A DNA stretch of 64,000 bases, taken from NCBI RefSeq assembly GCF_030818895.1, contig NZ_JAUTBA010000001.1, positions 5,332,001-5,396,000 on the forward strand, written 5' to 3'. The DNA is from Sphingobacterium zeae (GTDB lineage Bacteria; Bacteroidota; Bacteroidia; Sphingobacteriales; Sphingobacteriaceae). Under the pieces are notes generated by a model. It had not been told where the DNA came from. It did not search any database and saw nothing but the letters and a program-made list of their open reading frames with translations. The position numbers and the translations under genes are program-made. This document shows positions 1 through 8,127 of the stretch, piece after piece (the first letter of the stretch is position 1; each line of letters opens with the position of its first letter).

Positions 1-971
1 TGTTGTACATATACATCTTTGTACAATTCATCTGCAGTTGGATAAGGAGATTCCTCTGCAAATTTCACCGACTCCTCAACGACCTTTTTCACATCAGCCT
101 CAACTTCTGCAAACCAAGCGTCGTCTGCATAGTTGTTTTCTAAAATAGCATGTTTAGTCGACAACAATGGGTCACGGTCTTTATACGCTTCTAGTTCTTC
201 TTTCGTACGATATTTAGCTGGATCAGACATGGAGTGTCCTTTGTAACGGTATGTACGAATTTCTAGGAATGTTGGACCTTCACCTGCACGAGCACGTTGA
301 ACAGCTTCGTCCATCGCATTGTGTACAGCAACAACATCCATTCCATCAACCGGAGCAGAAGGCATATCGAAACCTAAGCCCATTTTGTAAATATCCTGCA
401 TGTTCGTTGTACGTTGTACAGACGTCCCCATGGCATAACCATTGTTTTCACACACGAAGATAACAGGGAGTTTCCACAACATCGCCATGTTCAATGTCTC
501 ATTGAATGCACCTTGACGCACAGCTCCATCACCCATATAACAGATATTTACATTATCTGTACCAAGATATTTCTCAGCAAATGCTATACCAGCACCTAAA
601 GGAATCTGACCACCAACAATACCATGGCCACCCATGAATTTATGCTCCTTGGAGAAGAAGTGCATGGAGCCTCCTTTACCTTTGGAACAACCTGTGATCT
701 TTCCATATAATTCAGCCATACAAGCATTGGCAGAAACGCCTTTAGCCAAAGCGTGGGCGTGATCACGATAAGCAGTGATTAAAGAATCTTCAGGCTTAAT
801 AACCGACATCGTTCCAGCGACAACTGCTTCTTGTCCTATGTACAAGTGACAGAAACCACGAATCTTTTGCTGTCCGTAAAGTTGACCTGCTTTTTCTTCA
901 AACTTACGCATAAGTAACATCGACTTATACCACTCCAAATATGTCTCTTTTGTTATAGGTGTTGAACTCAT
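1..971 (-). CDS. pdhA: Pyruvate dehydrogenase E1 component subunit alpha (3' end outside window)
   Basis: Thiamine-diphosphate-dependent alpha subunit of the E1 component, which decarboxylates pyruvate and feeds acetyl groups to E2. I translated the minus strand from the ATG at 969-971; about 323 residues are visible and the family is usually about 330, so only the last few residues lie outside the window. Visible motifs are the N-terminal YRDHAHALAKG segment (residues 68-78), KGGSMHFF (99-106), the TPP-binding GDGA motif (147-150) and the phosphorylation-loop-like YRYKGHSMSDP. The partner beta subunit is not seen, so it lies beyond the edge or elsewhere. A -7-like TAGATTTG lies upstream at 1006-1013 on the minus strand, but a well-spaced -33 element is not obvious. 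Confidence 0.93.
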   Translation of the reverse strand, partial: MSSTPITKETYLEWYKSMLLMRKFEEKAGQLYGQQKIRGFCHLYIGQEAVVAGTMSVIKPEDSLITAYRDHAHALAKGVSANACMAELYGKITGCSKGKGGSMHFFSKEHKFMGGHGIVGGQIPLGAGIAFAEKYLGTDNVNICYMGDGAVRQGAFNETLNMAMLWKLPVIFVCENNGYAMGTSVQRTTNMQDIYKMGLGFDMPSAPVDGMDVVAVHNAMDEAVQRARAGEGPTFLEIRTYRYKGHSMSDPAKYRTKEELEAYKDRDPLLSTKHAILENNYADDAWFAEVEADVKKVVEESVKFAEESPYPTADELYKDVYVQ

Positions 972-1214
972 TTCAAAGTTTTGATTTTCTTACTATTCTA
1001 GACTACAAATCTAATAATTTTGGACGAATTTCCTTGTTCAAAAATCAATTTTATTTCTACTTTAAGACACTTCTAAGACATTTGATTTAAAGTATATAGC
1101 ATTTGATTACAAATAAATGAACGGCACAACCAAATAAATCAAAAACTTATGAAAATAAAAAAGCTAAACGACTTAATAATCATTTGGCTTAATCTATTCT
1201 ATACAAACTGTTCG

Positions 1215-2597
1215 TTATCGAAGTTTTTGGATCAGCTCACTTTCAGTAACCTTTATTTGCTCACCACTTTCCATGTCCTTTAAAGACAATTGCCCCGAGG
1301 CAGCCTCTTCTTCCCCTACCAATAACACATAAGGAATTCCTTTACCATCCGCATACCCCATTTGTTTTTTCAATTTTACAGGAGTAGCATAAAGTTCCGA
1401 AGCAATATTTTCTTGACGAAGTTTGTTCAGTAAGCGAAGTGTATACACTTCGAGTTGCTTATCAAAATTAATAATAAGAAGTTTTGTGGTTTCTGCTCTT
1501 CCGGTTGGATAAAGATTCAATTCTTCAAGTACATCATAAATTCGGTCAGCACCAAAAGAAACCCCGACTCCAGTCAACCCCTTCAGTCCAAACATCCCTG
1601 TGAGATCATCATAACGACCGCCTCCACCGATGCTTCCCATGGCAACCTCATTCGTCTTGACCTCAAAAATACAGCCCGTATAATAATTTAGACCACGAGC
1701 CAATGTAATATCCAGATCTATGATTTGATTAAGCAATTTTTCTTCAGCACCTAATTTACCGACATACTCAAACACTTCCTCAATCTCGGCAATACCATTC
1801 AAACCGATGGCAGAAGTGGCTAAAATCGCTTTTAAGGAAGACAGTTTCTCTTTATTCGAGCCTTCCAATAAAATGATCGGTTTCAAAATAGCAAGATCCT
1901 CTTCCGTAAAGCCTCTCTCAACCAATTCTTTGTTGACACCATCCAAGCCGATTTTATCCAATTTGTCGATCGCTACAGTCATATCGACAATCAACTCTGG
2001 CTTTCCGATAATTTCGGCAATACCTGATAGAATTTTTCGGTTGTTGATTTTAATAGTAAAGTCTTTCAGTCCAAAACGCTCGAAGGCTTCTTGATAAATC
2101 AAAATGAACTCCGCTTCATTTAATAAACTTTCAGATCCAACCACATCCACATCACATTGATAAAACTCACGATATCTTCCGCGCTGTGGACGATCAGCAC
2201 GCCATACGGGTTGTACCTGGAACCGCTTAAATGGTAAAGCAATATCATTCTGGTGCATTACGACGTAACGCGCGAAAGGCACAGTAAGGTCATATCTTAG
2301 CGCTTTCTCTGAAATATGTGGAATGAGTTTATTGGAATTTTTATCTTGAAGCAGGCTGTCTGGCGCCTTTGCCATGTAATCACCCGAATTAAGAATTTTA
2401 AAGATCAGCTTATCACCCTCATCTCCATATTTACCGGTAAGTGTGGTTAAATTTTCAAATGAAGGGGTCTGTATTTCACTATAGCCATATTTTTTGAATA
2501 CCGTTTTTAATGTATCGAAAATATAGTTGCGTTTGATCATTTCGGAAGGCGAAAAATCACGCGTTCCTTTTGCCAAAGAAGGTTTTACTACTGCCAT
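1215..2597 (-). CDS. hisS: Histidine--tRNA ligase
   Basis: Class II aminoacyl-tRNA synthetase charging tRNA-His. The protein begins MAVVKPSLAKGTRDF, matching the KGTRDF start typical of HisRS. Class II motif 2 is seen around FKRFQVQPVWRADRPQRGRYREFYQCD, the histidine-specific signature as LARGLNYYTG, then GSIGGGGRYDDL, and a C-terminal anticodon-binding domain from about residue 360. I chose the ATG at 2595-2597 (460 aa) rather than a TTG nine bases further upstream, because the protein begins naturally at MAVVK. It starts 24 bp after the rnc stop and is probably cotranscribed with it. Confidence 0.95.
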   Translation of the reverse strand: MAVVKPSLAKGTRDFSPSEMIKRNYIFDTLKTVFKKYGYSEIQTPSFENLTTLTGKYGDEGDKLIFKILNSGDYMAKAPDSLLQDKNSNKLIPHISEKALRYDLTVPFARYVVMHQNDIALPFKRFQVQPVWRADRPQRGRYREFYQCDVDVVGSESLLNEAEFILIYQEAFERFGLKDFTIKINNRKILSGIAEIIGKPELIVDMTVAIDKLDKIGLDGVNKELVERGFTEEDLAILKPIILLEGSNKEKLSSLKAILATSAIGLNGIAEIEEVFEYVGKLGAEEKLLNQIIDLDITLARGLNYYTGCIFEVKTNEVAMGSIGGGGRYDDLTGMFGLKGLTGVGVSFGADRIYDVLEELNLYPTGRAETTKLLIINFDKQLEVYTLRLLNKLRQENIASELYATPVKLKKQMGYADGKGIPYVLLVGEEEAASGQLSLKDMESGEQIKVTESELIQKLR

Positions 2598-2621
2598 ATT
2601 TGGCAAAGTTAATAAAATCCT

Positions 2622-3362
2622 TTATTCTACTTCTAGAATTTTAAGGAATTCACAGGCTTTCTCCGCAGCTGATTTCTCTGCAGATTTTTTATTAAAATCG
2701 CGACCTAGTCCGCATACGACACCATCAACAACGGCTTCAATACTAAACATTTTAGAAGATTCCCCCTGCGGATTGTCTGTCTGTTGAAATACAATCTCTT
2801 TCCCCGTATGCTGACACCATTCAATCAACCTACTTTTAAAGTTTGTTTCAGTCTGTTCTAATAGAAGAATATCAACATGCGGCTTAATGATTCTATTCAG
2901 CAGAAAGCTTTTGGTAAAGACATAGCCTTTATCAAGATAAACGGCTCCTATTAATGCTTCGAAAGCATCGCCCAGTAACGACCCTTGTTTATTAGGAAAA
3001 CTGATCATTCGTGCATCGAACTGAATCAGTTCATTAAATCCTAATTTTCGGGACAGCTGATTCAGATTTGCTCTACTGACAATCTTCGAGCGCATTTCGG
3101 TCAAGAAACCTTCATCTTTATAAGGATATTTCTTAAATAACAATTCGGCGACAACCGAACCCAAAACAGCATCACCTAAGAATTCCAAACGTTCGTTGCT
3201 ATTCTTTGCGCCCTCTTTAATTGTAATAGCCACAGACTTATGTCTGAAAGCCATTTTGTACAAGTGTACATTTCCGGGAACAAATCCAAGCAGGTTTTTT
3301 AGTTTTCTAACGTATTCCCGCTCCGGCGAAATATATAATTTATATATCCTAGCAAAAGGCAT
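2622..3362 (-). CDS. rnc: Ribonuclease III
   Basis: Double-stranded-RNA endonuclease for rRNA and mRNA processing. The 246-residue protein carries the family signature NERLEFLGDAVL (residues 56-67; acidic residues E60 and D64), a second acidic site in GDAFEALIGAVYLDKG, and a C-terminal double-stranded-RNA-binding domain from about residue 165 to the end. It starts at ATG 3360-3362. It lies in the order acpP-fabF-rnc, which is conserved in Bacteroidota, and the 84-bp gap to fabF is compatible with one transcript. Length is normal for the family. Confidence 0.95.
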   Translation of the reverse strand: MPFARIYKLYISPEREYVRKLKNLLGFVPGNVHLYKMAFRHKSVAITIKEGAKNSNERLEFLGDAVLGSVVAELLFKKYPYKDEGFLTEMRSKIVSRANLNQLSRKLGFNELIQFDARMISFPNKQGSLLGDAFEALIGAVYLDKGYVFTKSFLLNRIIKPHVDILLLEQTETNFKSRLIEWCQHTGKEIVFQQTDNPQGESSKMFSIEAVVDGVVCGLGRDFNKKSAEKSAAEKACEFLKILEVE

Positions 3363-3446
3363 CTCTTCTAAAAATAAGGCGACAAGTCCTAATTAAAGAA
3401 CCTGTCGCTAGCTCATATTATCAAACCATGTTTGAAGGATCAAACA

Positions 3447-4700
3447 TTAAGCTTTATATTTTTTCACAATAACGGTAGCATTATGCCCTCCGAAACCAAA
3501 TGTGTTACTCAATGCTGCGTTAACAGTTCGTTTTTGCGCTTTATTGAATGTAAAATTCAATTTATTATCAATTTCTGGATCATCTGTAAAGTGATTGATT
3601 GTCGGTGGGACAATATCATTTTGGACAGCAAGAATAGAAGCAATAGTTTCTATCGCTCCTGCAGCTCCCAAAAGGTGCCCAGTCATTGATTTAGTTGAAC
3701 TGATATTCAGTTTATATGCATGTTCACCGAACAGATCGACAATAGCCTTAGTTTCACTAATATCGCCAACAGGCGTAGAGGTTCCGTGAACATTGATATA
3801 ATCAATATCTGAAAAATCCATCTCTGCATCGTTGACTGCCATTGTCATGGCTAGCTTAGCACCCAAACCTTCAGGATGCGAGGCCGTGATATGATGTGCA
3901 TCAGCACTCATTCCACCACCAGCAATCTCTGCATAGATTTTAGCTCCACGTGCCAAAGCATGCTCTAAGCTTTCCAAAATCAAAGCACCTGAACCTTCAC
4001 CAGAAACAAAACCATCTCTATCTTTATCAAAAGGACGCGAAGCTGTTTTTGGATCGTCATTCCGAGTTGACAAAGCGTGCATTGCATTAAATCCACCAAT
4101 TCCAGCTTCATTAACTGTTGCTTCTGATCCACCCGTAACAATCACATCAGCTTTCCCCATACGAATATAGTTGAAAGCATCTATCATTGCATTGGTAGCT
4201 GACGCACAGGCCGATACTGCAGAAAAGTTAGGACCACGAAGGCCATGACGCATAGAAATATGTCCTGGAGCAATATCAACGAGCATCTTAGGAATGAAGA
4301 AAGGATTGAAACGCGGGGTTCCATCTCCTTTTGCAAAATTTGCAACTTCTTCAGTAAAGGTTGTTAAGCCCCCAATTCCTGAACCCCAAATTACCCCGAT
4401 ACGGTTTGTATCAAGTTTTTCAAAATCTAAGCCAGCATCCTTAATTGCCTCATCGGTTGACGCAATTGCATACTGTACAAAAGGATCGACTTTACGAGCT
4501 TCCTTACGATCCATAAAATCATGTGGATCAAACCCCTTTACCTCACACGCAAACTGAGTTTTGAATTTTGACGCATCAAAATGCGTAATAGGAGCAGCCC
4601 CGCTTACACCATTTATTAAAGCCTCCCAGTAAGCTGAGACGGTATTACCAATTGGTGTAAGGGCGCCTAATCCTGTTACTACTACTCTTTTAAGCTCCAT
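3447..4700 (-). CDS. fabF: 3-oxoacyl-[acyl-carrier-protein] synthase II
   Basis: Condensing enzyme that elongates acyl-ACP with malonyl-ACP in type II fatty acid synthesis. It is 417 residues long with the thiolase fold. The Cys-His-His catalytic set is complete: C165 in VSACASATNAM, H305 in NVHGTSTPVGD and H342 in MTGHLLGAAG. The C-terminal glycine-rich loop reads SNTFGFGGHN. It starts at ATG 4698-4700, 27 bp after the stop of acpP, so the carrier protein and its condensing enzyme are made together. Confidence 0.96.
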   Translation of the reverse strand: MELKRVVVTGLGALTPIGNTVSAYWEALINGVSGAAPITHFDASKFKTQFACEVKGFDPHDFMDRKEARKVDPFVQYAIASTDEAIKDAGLDFEKLDTNRIGVIWGSGIGGLTTFTEEVANFAKGDGTPRFNPFFIPKMLVDIAPGHISMRHGLRGPNFSAVSACASATNAMIDAFNYIRMGKADVIVTGGSEATVNEAGIGGFNAMHALSTRNDDPKTASRPFDKDRDGFVSGEGSGALILESLEHALARGAKIYAEIAGGGMSADAHHITASHPEGLGAKLAMTMAVNDAEMDFSDIDYINVHGTSTPVGDISETKAIVDLFGEHAYKLNISSTKSMTGHLLGAAGAIETIASILAVQNDIVPPTINHFTDDPEIDNKLNFTFNKAQKRTVNAALSNTFGFGGHNATVIVKKYKA

Positions 4701-4727
4701 TTATTACGATTAGCCTAATTAAATTAG

Positions 4728-4964
4728 TTAGTTAACGTTTTTTTCTAAATAAGCGATTGCTTGACCAACAGTACCAATAGTTTCTGCTTGATCATCAGGA
4801 ATAGCAACGTTGAATTCTTTTTCAAACTCCATGATCAACTCAACAGTGTCAAGTGAATCAGCACCTAAATCATTAGTGAATGAAGCTTCTGGTGTTACTT
4901 CGTTTTCGTCAACACCTAATTTTTCAACGATAATTGCTTTTACTCTTGAAGCGATATCTGACAT
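4728..4964 (-). CDS. acpP: Acyl carrier protein
   Basis: Small acidic carrier of growing acyl chains. I chose the ATG at 4962-4964, giving 78 residues starting MSDIASRVKAII; a longer reading frame begins at 5027, but the extra 21 residues are unlike any ACP. The 4'-phosphopantetheine attachment serine is S37 in DLGADSLDTVE. It is the first gene of acpP-fabF-rnc-hisS on the minus strand. Length and charge are typical. Confidence 0.96.
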   Translation of the reverse strand: MSDIASRVKAIIVEKLGVDENEVTPEASFTNDLGADSLDTVELIMEFEKEFNVAIPDDQAETIGTVGQAIAYLEKNVN

Positions 4965-5251
4965 GATTTTATAGTTTAATTGTTTAATAAATCTGTGCAA
5001 AGAAAAATAAATTTCATCAAAATTCAAACCTAAAATGATATTTAGATGAAAGTCACCATGTTAGGCGACCGAACTTATTCGCGTCTTATACTAGCTAACC
5101 CACTCTATATTAACTTAGTTCAAGTATAACAAAAAATATTTTGTATTCCAAACGCTCAGCTAATTAACTCAAATTTTACACAAAAAGTATATTCCAACCT
5201 TAAAATTATTAGTACCTTCGCTATAAAAGGTAGATAAATTTAAGCATTAAA

Positions 5252-5746
5252 GTGGTCAATAAGTTAGTAACACGATTAGATATGGACATGGAAGAAGAGT
5301 TGGATTTCACCCTACTCGCCATCACCTGCCCGTTGAAAGATTACCGACTCTGTCACTTCATCAACAAGGAGACTAATCTCAATTTTTCCAGAGGAAAGGA
5401 AAGCAAATACGATCATGATGGACGACAAAAAAATAAATCCGAAGAGGAACTAGAATATCATATTGTTTATGATCCAAAGAAAAAAAACAACTACCACTTC
5501 ACTGCTTTTCATTATCTTGTACCCGACGCTGACACAGAATATTTCCTGATCAACAATAAGAGCATCGAAGGAACTTATTTAATTCCTGAAAACCCGCACT
5601 TTGATTTTTTTATCATTATCAAAAACTTCATCTGCGAAGAAGATGTAGCGCATATGATCAAAAGGATCAGCAAATTACCCGAAGTCGTCATCGCAAAAGA
5701 AATATCACCAAAAATATTGAAATCTAAAGAAAATCTCATATTTTAG
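5252..5746 (+). CDS. IPExxxVDY family protein
   Basis: A 164-residue protein of a Bacteroidota-restricted family named for a short motif. Here the motif reads IPENPHFDF, so the usual V-D-Y is F-D-F. The family has no established function. It lies divergent from acpP and upstream of pyk, which is its habitual position in Bacteroidota. The start is a GTG at 5252; the next ATG is ten codons further in (5282), and the GTG keeps the N-terminal basic-hydrophobic stretch. The C-terminus is KSKENLIF. No membrane segment or signal peptide is visible. Confidence 0.75.
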   Translation: MVNKLVTRLDMDMEEELDFTLLAITCPLKDYRLCHFINKETNLNFSRGKESKYDHDGRQKNKSEEELEYHIVYDPKKKNNYHFTAFHYLVPDADTEYFLINNKSIEGTYLIPENPHFDFFIIIKNFICEEDVAHMIKRISKLPEVVIAKEISPKILKSKENLIF

Positions 5747-5817
5747 CAAACTGTAGGTTAGTGTAGCAAATACACTCCCGTTTAGATCTAAATTAATTCG
5801 ATTTAGTTTTGACAAAA

Positions 5818-5846
5818 CACAACAACATAGCTCGCTATTTGTTGTG
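5818..5846 (+). other. Hairpin in the pyk upstream region
   Basis: An interrupted inverted repeat: CACAACAA at 5818-5825 pairs with TTGTTGTG at 5839-5846, and inside it ATAGC pairs with GCTAT, with one unpaired C at 5826. It ends 34 bp before the pyk ATG. No T-tract follows, so it is not an evident intrinsic terminator. It may be a leader structure or an operator. Confidence 0.4.
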
Positions 5847-5880
5847 ATTAATGAAGAACATTTAAAATACAAAATAACAG

Positions 5881-7308
5881 ATGGAAAAAGTTCAAAAAAG
5901 GACTAAAATTGTCGCAACATTAGGCCCTGCCTCGGCAGACAAACAAGTTTTGACCAACATGATTGCCAAAGGGGTTGATGTGTGTCGGTTGAATTTCTCT
6001 CATGGCAGCCAGGCAGATCACCTTAAGGTAATCGAAACTATAAATGCAATAAATAATGAAACAGGATTCAATGTTGCCATCTTAGCTGATTTACAAGGTC
6101 CGAAAATTCGGATCGGAAAAATGAAAGAAGGTGGAGCTGTTCTGGTGAACGGTTCAAAAGTTGAAATCACCACACAAGAACTTATCGGAGACGAAAACAG
6201 AATCTACATTACATACGAAAACTTTCCAAACGATGTTGAAGCCAACGAAATCATTTTACTTGACGACGGAAAACTTCAACTTCGTGTTTTAGAGACTAAT
6301 CATAAGGATACAGTTACTTGTGAAGTCGTACACGGTGGTGTCCTTACTTCACGTAAAGGTGTTAATTTACCAAATACAAAAGTATCTATTCCTTCATTGA
6401 CAGAGGAAGATTTAGATAACCTGAACTTTGCTTTAGACCATGGCGCTGACTGGATAGCTATGTCATTCGTACGCTCGGCTGAAGACATTGCGCAATGTAA
6501 AAAAATCATAGCGGCAAAAGGAAGTCATGCGCGCATAATCGCAAAAATTGAAAAGCCTGAAGCGATCGAAAATATTGATGCAATTATCGAAGCAACAGAT
6601 GCTGTTATGGTTGCTCGGGGAGATCTAGGTGTTGAACTTCCCATGGAAGAAGTACCAGGACTTCAGAAGATTATTGTACAAAAATGTAGAGATCTTTCTA
6701 AACCAGTAATCATTGCAACACAGATGTTGGAAAGCATGATCACCACACCTCGTCCTACACGTGCTGAAGTAAATGACGTCGCCAACTCTGTGTTAGATGG
6801 GGCTGACGCAGTTATGTTAAGTGGAGAAACATCTGTAGGTGAATTCCCTGAAATTGTGATCGAAACAATGAGCAAAATCATTATTCACGTGGAACAAACT
6901 TCTTATCCTTATTATAATGAGAAAGTTAGTGAAATCCACGATGGCACACTAATTCCTGATGCTATCTGTGCTTCCTCCGTCTATCTTGCTCAAAAAACAA
7001 ATGCCTCAGCAATTGCAGTACTGACCTCATCTGGAGCGACAGCGTTTGAAATTACAAGTTATAGACCAAATGTAGATATCTTAGTTTTCACAGGAACACA
7101 AAAACTTTTGAAACAATTAAGCCTACTTTGGGGTGTAAAAACCTTTATCTATGACAAGTTTGAAAGCACGGATGGTTCTATCCATGATGTCAACAAGTTT
7201 ATTGTAAAAAACAACTATGTTAAACCCGGTTCAATTATTATCAATACGGCTTCTACACCGTTAATTGAAAAGGGTAAAACAAATACTATCCGTGTTTCTC
7301 AGTTATAG
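5881..7308 (+). CDS. pyk: Pyruvate kinase
   Basis: Last step of glycolysis, converting phosphoenolpyruvate and ADP to pyruvate and ATP. The 475-residue protein starts KRTKIVATLGPAS, includes the substrate loop RLNFSHG, the active-site signature IIAKIEKPEAIENID, the metal-binding VARGDLGVELP and the TQMLESMI loop, and has a C-terminal domain from about residue 350. The start is ATG 5881. A hairpin lies in the leader (5818-5846) and a strong terminator follows at 7327-7363. A single-copy anabolic/catabolic role is assumed; whether it is type I or II was not determined. Confidence 0.96.
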   Translation: MEKVQKRTKIVATLGPASADKQVLTNMIAKGVDVCRLNFSHGSQADHLKVIETINAINNETGFNVAILADLQGPKIRIGKMKEGGAVLVNGSKVEITTQELIGDENRIYITYENFPNDVEANEIILLDDGKLQLRVLETNHKDTVTCEVVHGGVLTSRKGVNLPNTKVSIPSLTEEDLDNLNFALDHGADWIAMSFVRSAEDIAQCKKIIAAKGSHARIIAKIEKPEAIENIDAIIEATDAVMVARGDLGVELPMEEVPGLQKIIVQKCRDLSKPVIIATQMLESMITTPRPTRAEVNDVANSVLDGADAVMLSGETSVGEFPEIVIETMSKIIIHVEQTSYPYYNEKVSEIHDGTLIPDAICASSVYLAQKTNASAIAVLTSSGATAFEITSYRPNVDILVFTGTQKLLKQLSLLWGVKTFIYDKFESTDGSIHDVNKFIVKNNYVKPGSIIINTASTPLIEKGKTNTIRVSQL

Positions 7309-7326
7309 GAAACATAGGATTAAGCC

Positions 7327-7363
7327 AAAAAAATAGCGTTCTACATAGAACGCTATTTTTTTT
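7327..7363. terminator. Bidirectional intrinsic terminator after pyk
   Basis: Inverted repeat with arms ATAGCGTTCTA and TAGAACGCTAT flanked by an A-run on the left and eight Ts on the right, so it can work on both strands. It serves pyk on the plus strand. The TAG stop of the convergent small gene (7353-7355) lies inside its right arm. Confidence 0.85.
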
Positions 7364-7682
7364 GTCTGTTTTGATATAAGGAATCAATCCTTAATTTAAA
7401 CCTCTCCATCTTTAGTGAATCGCTTATTCGTTTAAGTGGAAGATCAGCCGCTTCCCGACCTGCTTTAGGCATCCTTTCTGTCCCGGGCATCGGAGCTAGG
7501 CTGTCCATACGCCTTAATTTCTTAACGGGCATGCGATACTTTTCACCTGCCGAATCCAATTTAAGAATAGGCATTTTTGCTTCTTTTTCCTGAATTAAAG
7601 GAATCTGTGGACTTACCCTAACCTGCCCCAAAGCGACGGTTCCGACCGAAGCCAATGTCAGTAATAATACGTAAATTTTCAT
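7353..7682 (-). CDS. Small secreted protein of unknown function
   Basis: A 109-residue protein I do not recognise. It has a clear Sec signal peptide: MKIYVLLLTLASVGTVALG, with likely cleavage before QVRVS. The mature part is rich in Lys, Arg, Met and Pro and ends in a basic helix (DSLYQNRQKK). No cysteine follows the signal, so it is periplasmic or secreted rather than a lipoprotein. It is a single gene, convergent with pyk, and its stop codon lies within the shared terminator hairpin. Confidence 0.6.
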   Translation of the reverse strand: MKIYVLLLTLASVGTVALGQVRVSPQIPLIQEKEAKMPILKLDSAGEKYRMPVKKLRRMDSLAPMPGTERMPKAGREAADLPLKRISDSLKMERFKLRIDSLYQNRQKK

Positions 7683-8127
7683 TTGTATATCGTTATTTAA
7701 TAGTATTTAAATGCATATAAGTATAAGCAAACGTAAACATTCCGCTTATTCAGTCCTGATTATTATAGATTGCATTCAACAATATAGCTCACAACTACTC
7801 ATGAATTTACTAGCTAGTTCACTCATCAGTCAAGCTACCTGGCATTAATTAAAAATCGACTACTATGGCCAGATTCACGGCATACCTCATCACTATGCAC
7901 TAATTTACAAACAACAACACCTATATTTAAACAGCTTGCTGTTAAACATTGTTAAAACAGCTTCAAAACACATCAGCATCTTTATATTTGTAACAATTTA
8001 GAAAATGAGCTGTTCATCATGGGACTATCAGAAATTGGTCTCAAGATAAATATGCAAATGGAAACACACGATACGCTATAAACTTTGTGATAAAGTAAAA
8101 ATCATATTTATTTAATCCTCTAATCAA
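7683..8127. other. 445-bp intergenic region before the histidine kinase
   Basis: No gene found. It contains two copies of AAACAGCTT starting at 7929 and 7955 (26 bp apart), the first overlapping a small palindrome (AACAG-CTTG-CTGTT). A perfect -7-type TATATTTG is at 7983-7990, without a -33 element at the usual 19-21 bp. This is probably the control region of the kinase gene at 8128. Confidence 0.4.

Noticed and set aside
251..599. Small plus-strand frames within pdhA
   Set aside because: They are shadows of the minus-strand pdhA, which translates to a clear E1 alpha subunit.
4965..5027. Longer start for acyl carrier protein
   Set aside because: The extra 21 residues do not resemble ACP and cover the leader; MSDIASRV is the standard start.
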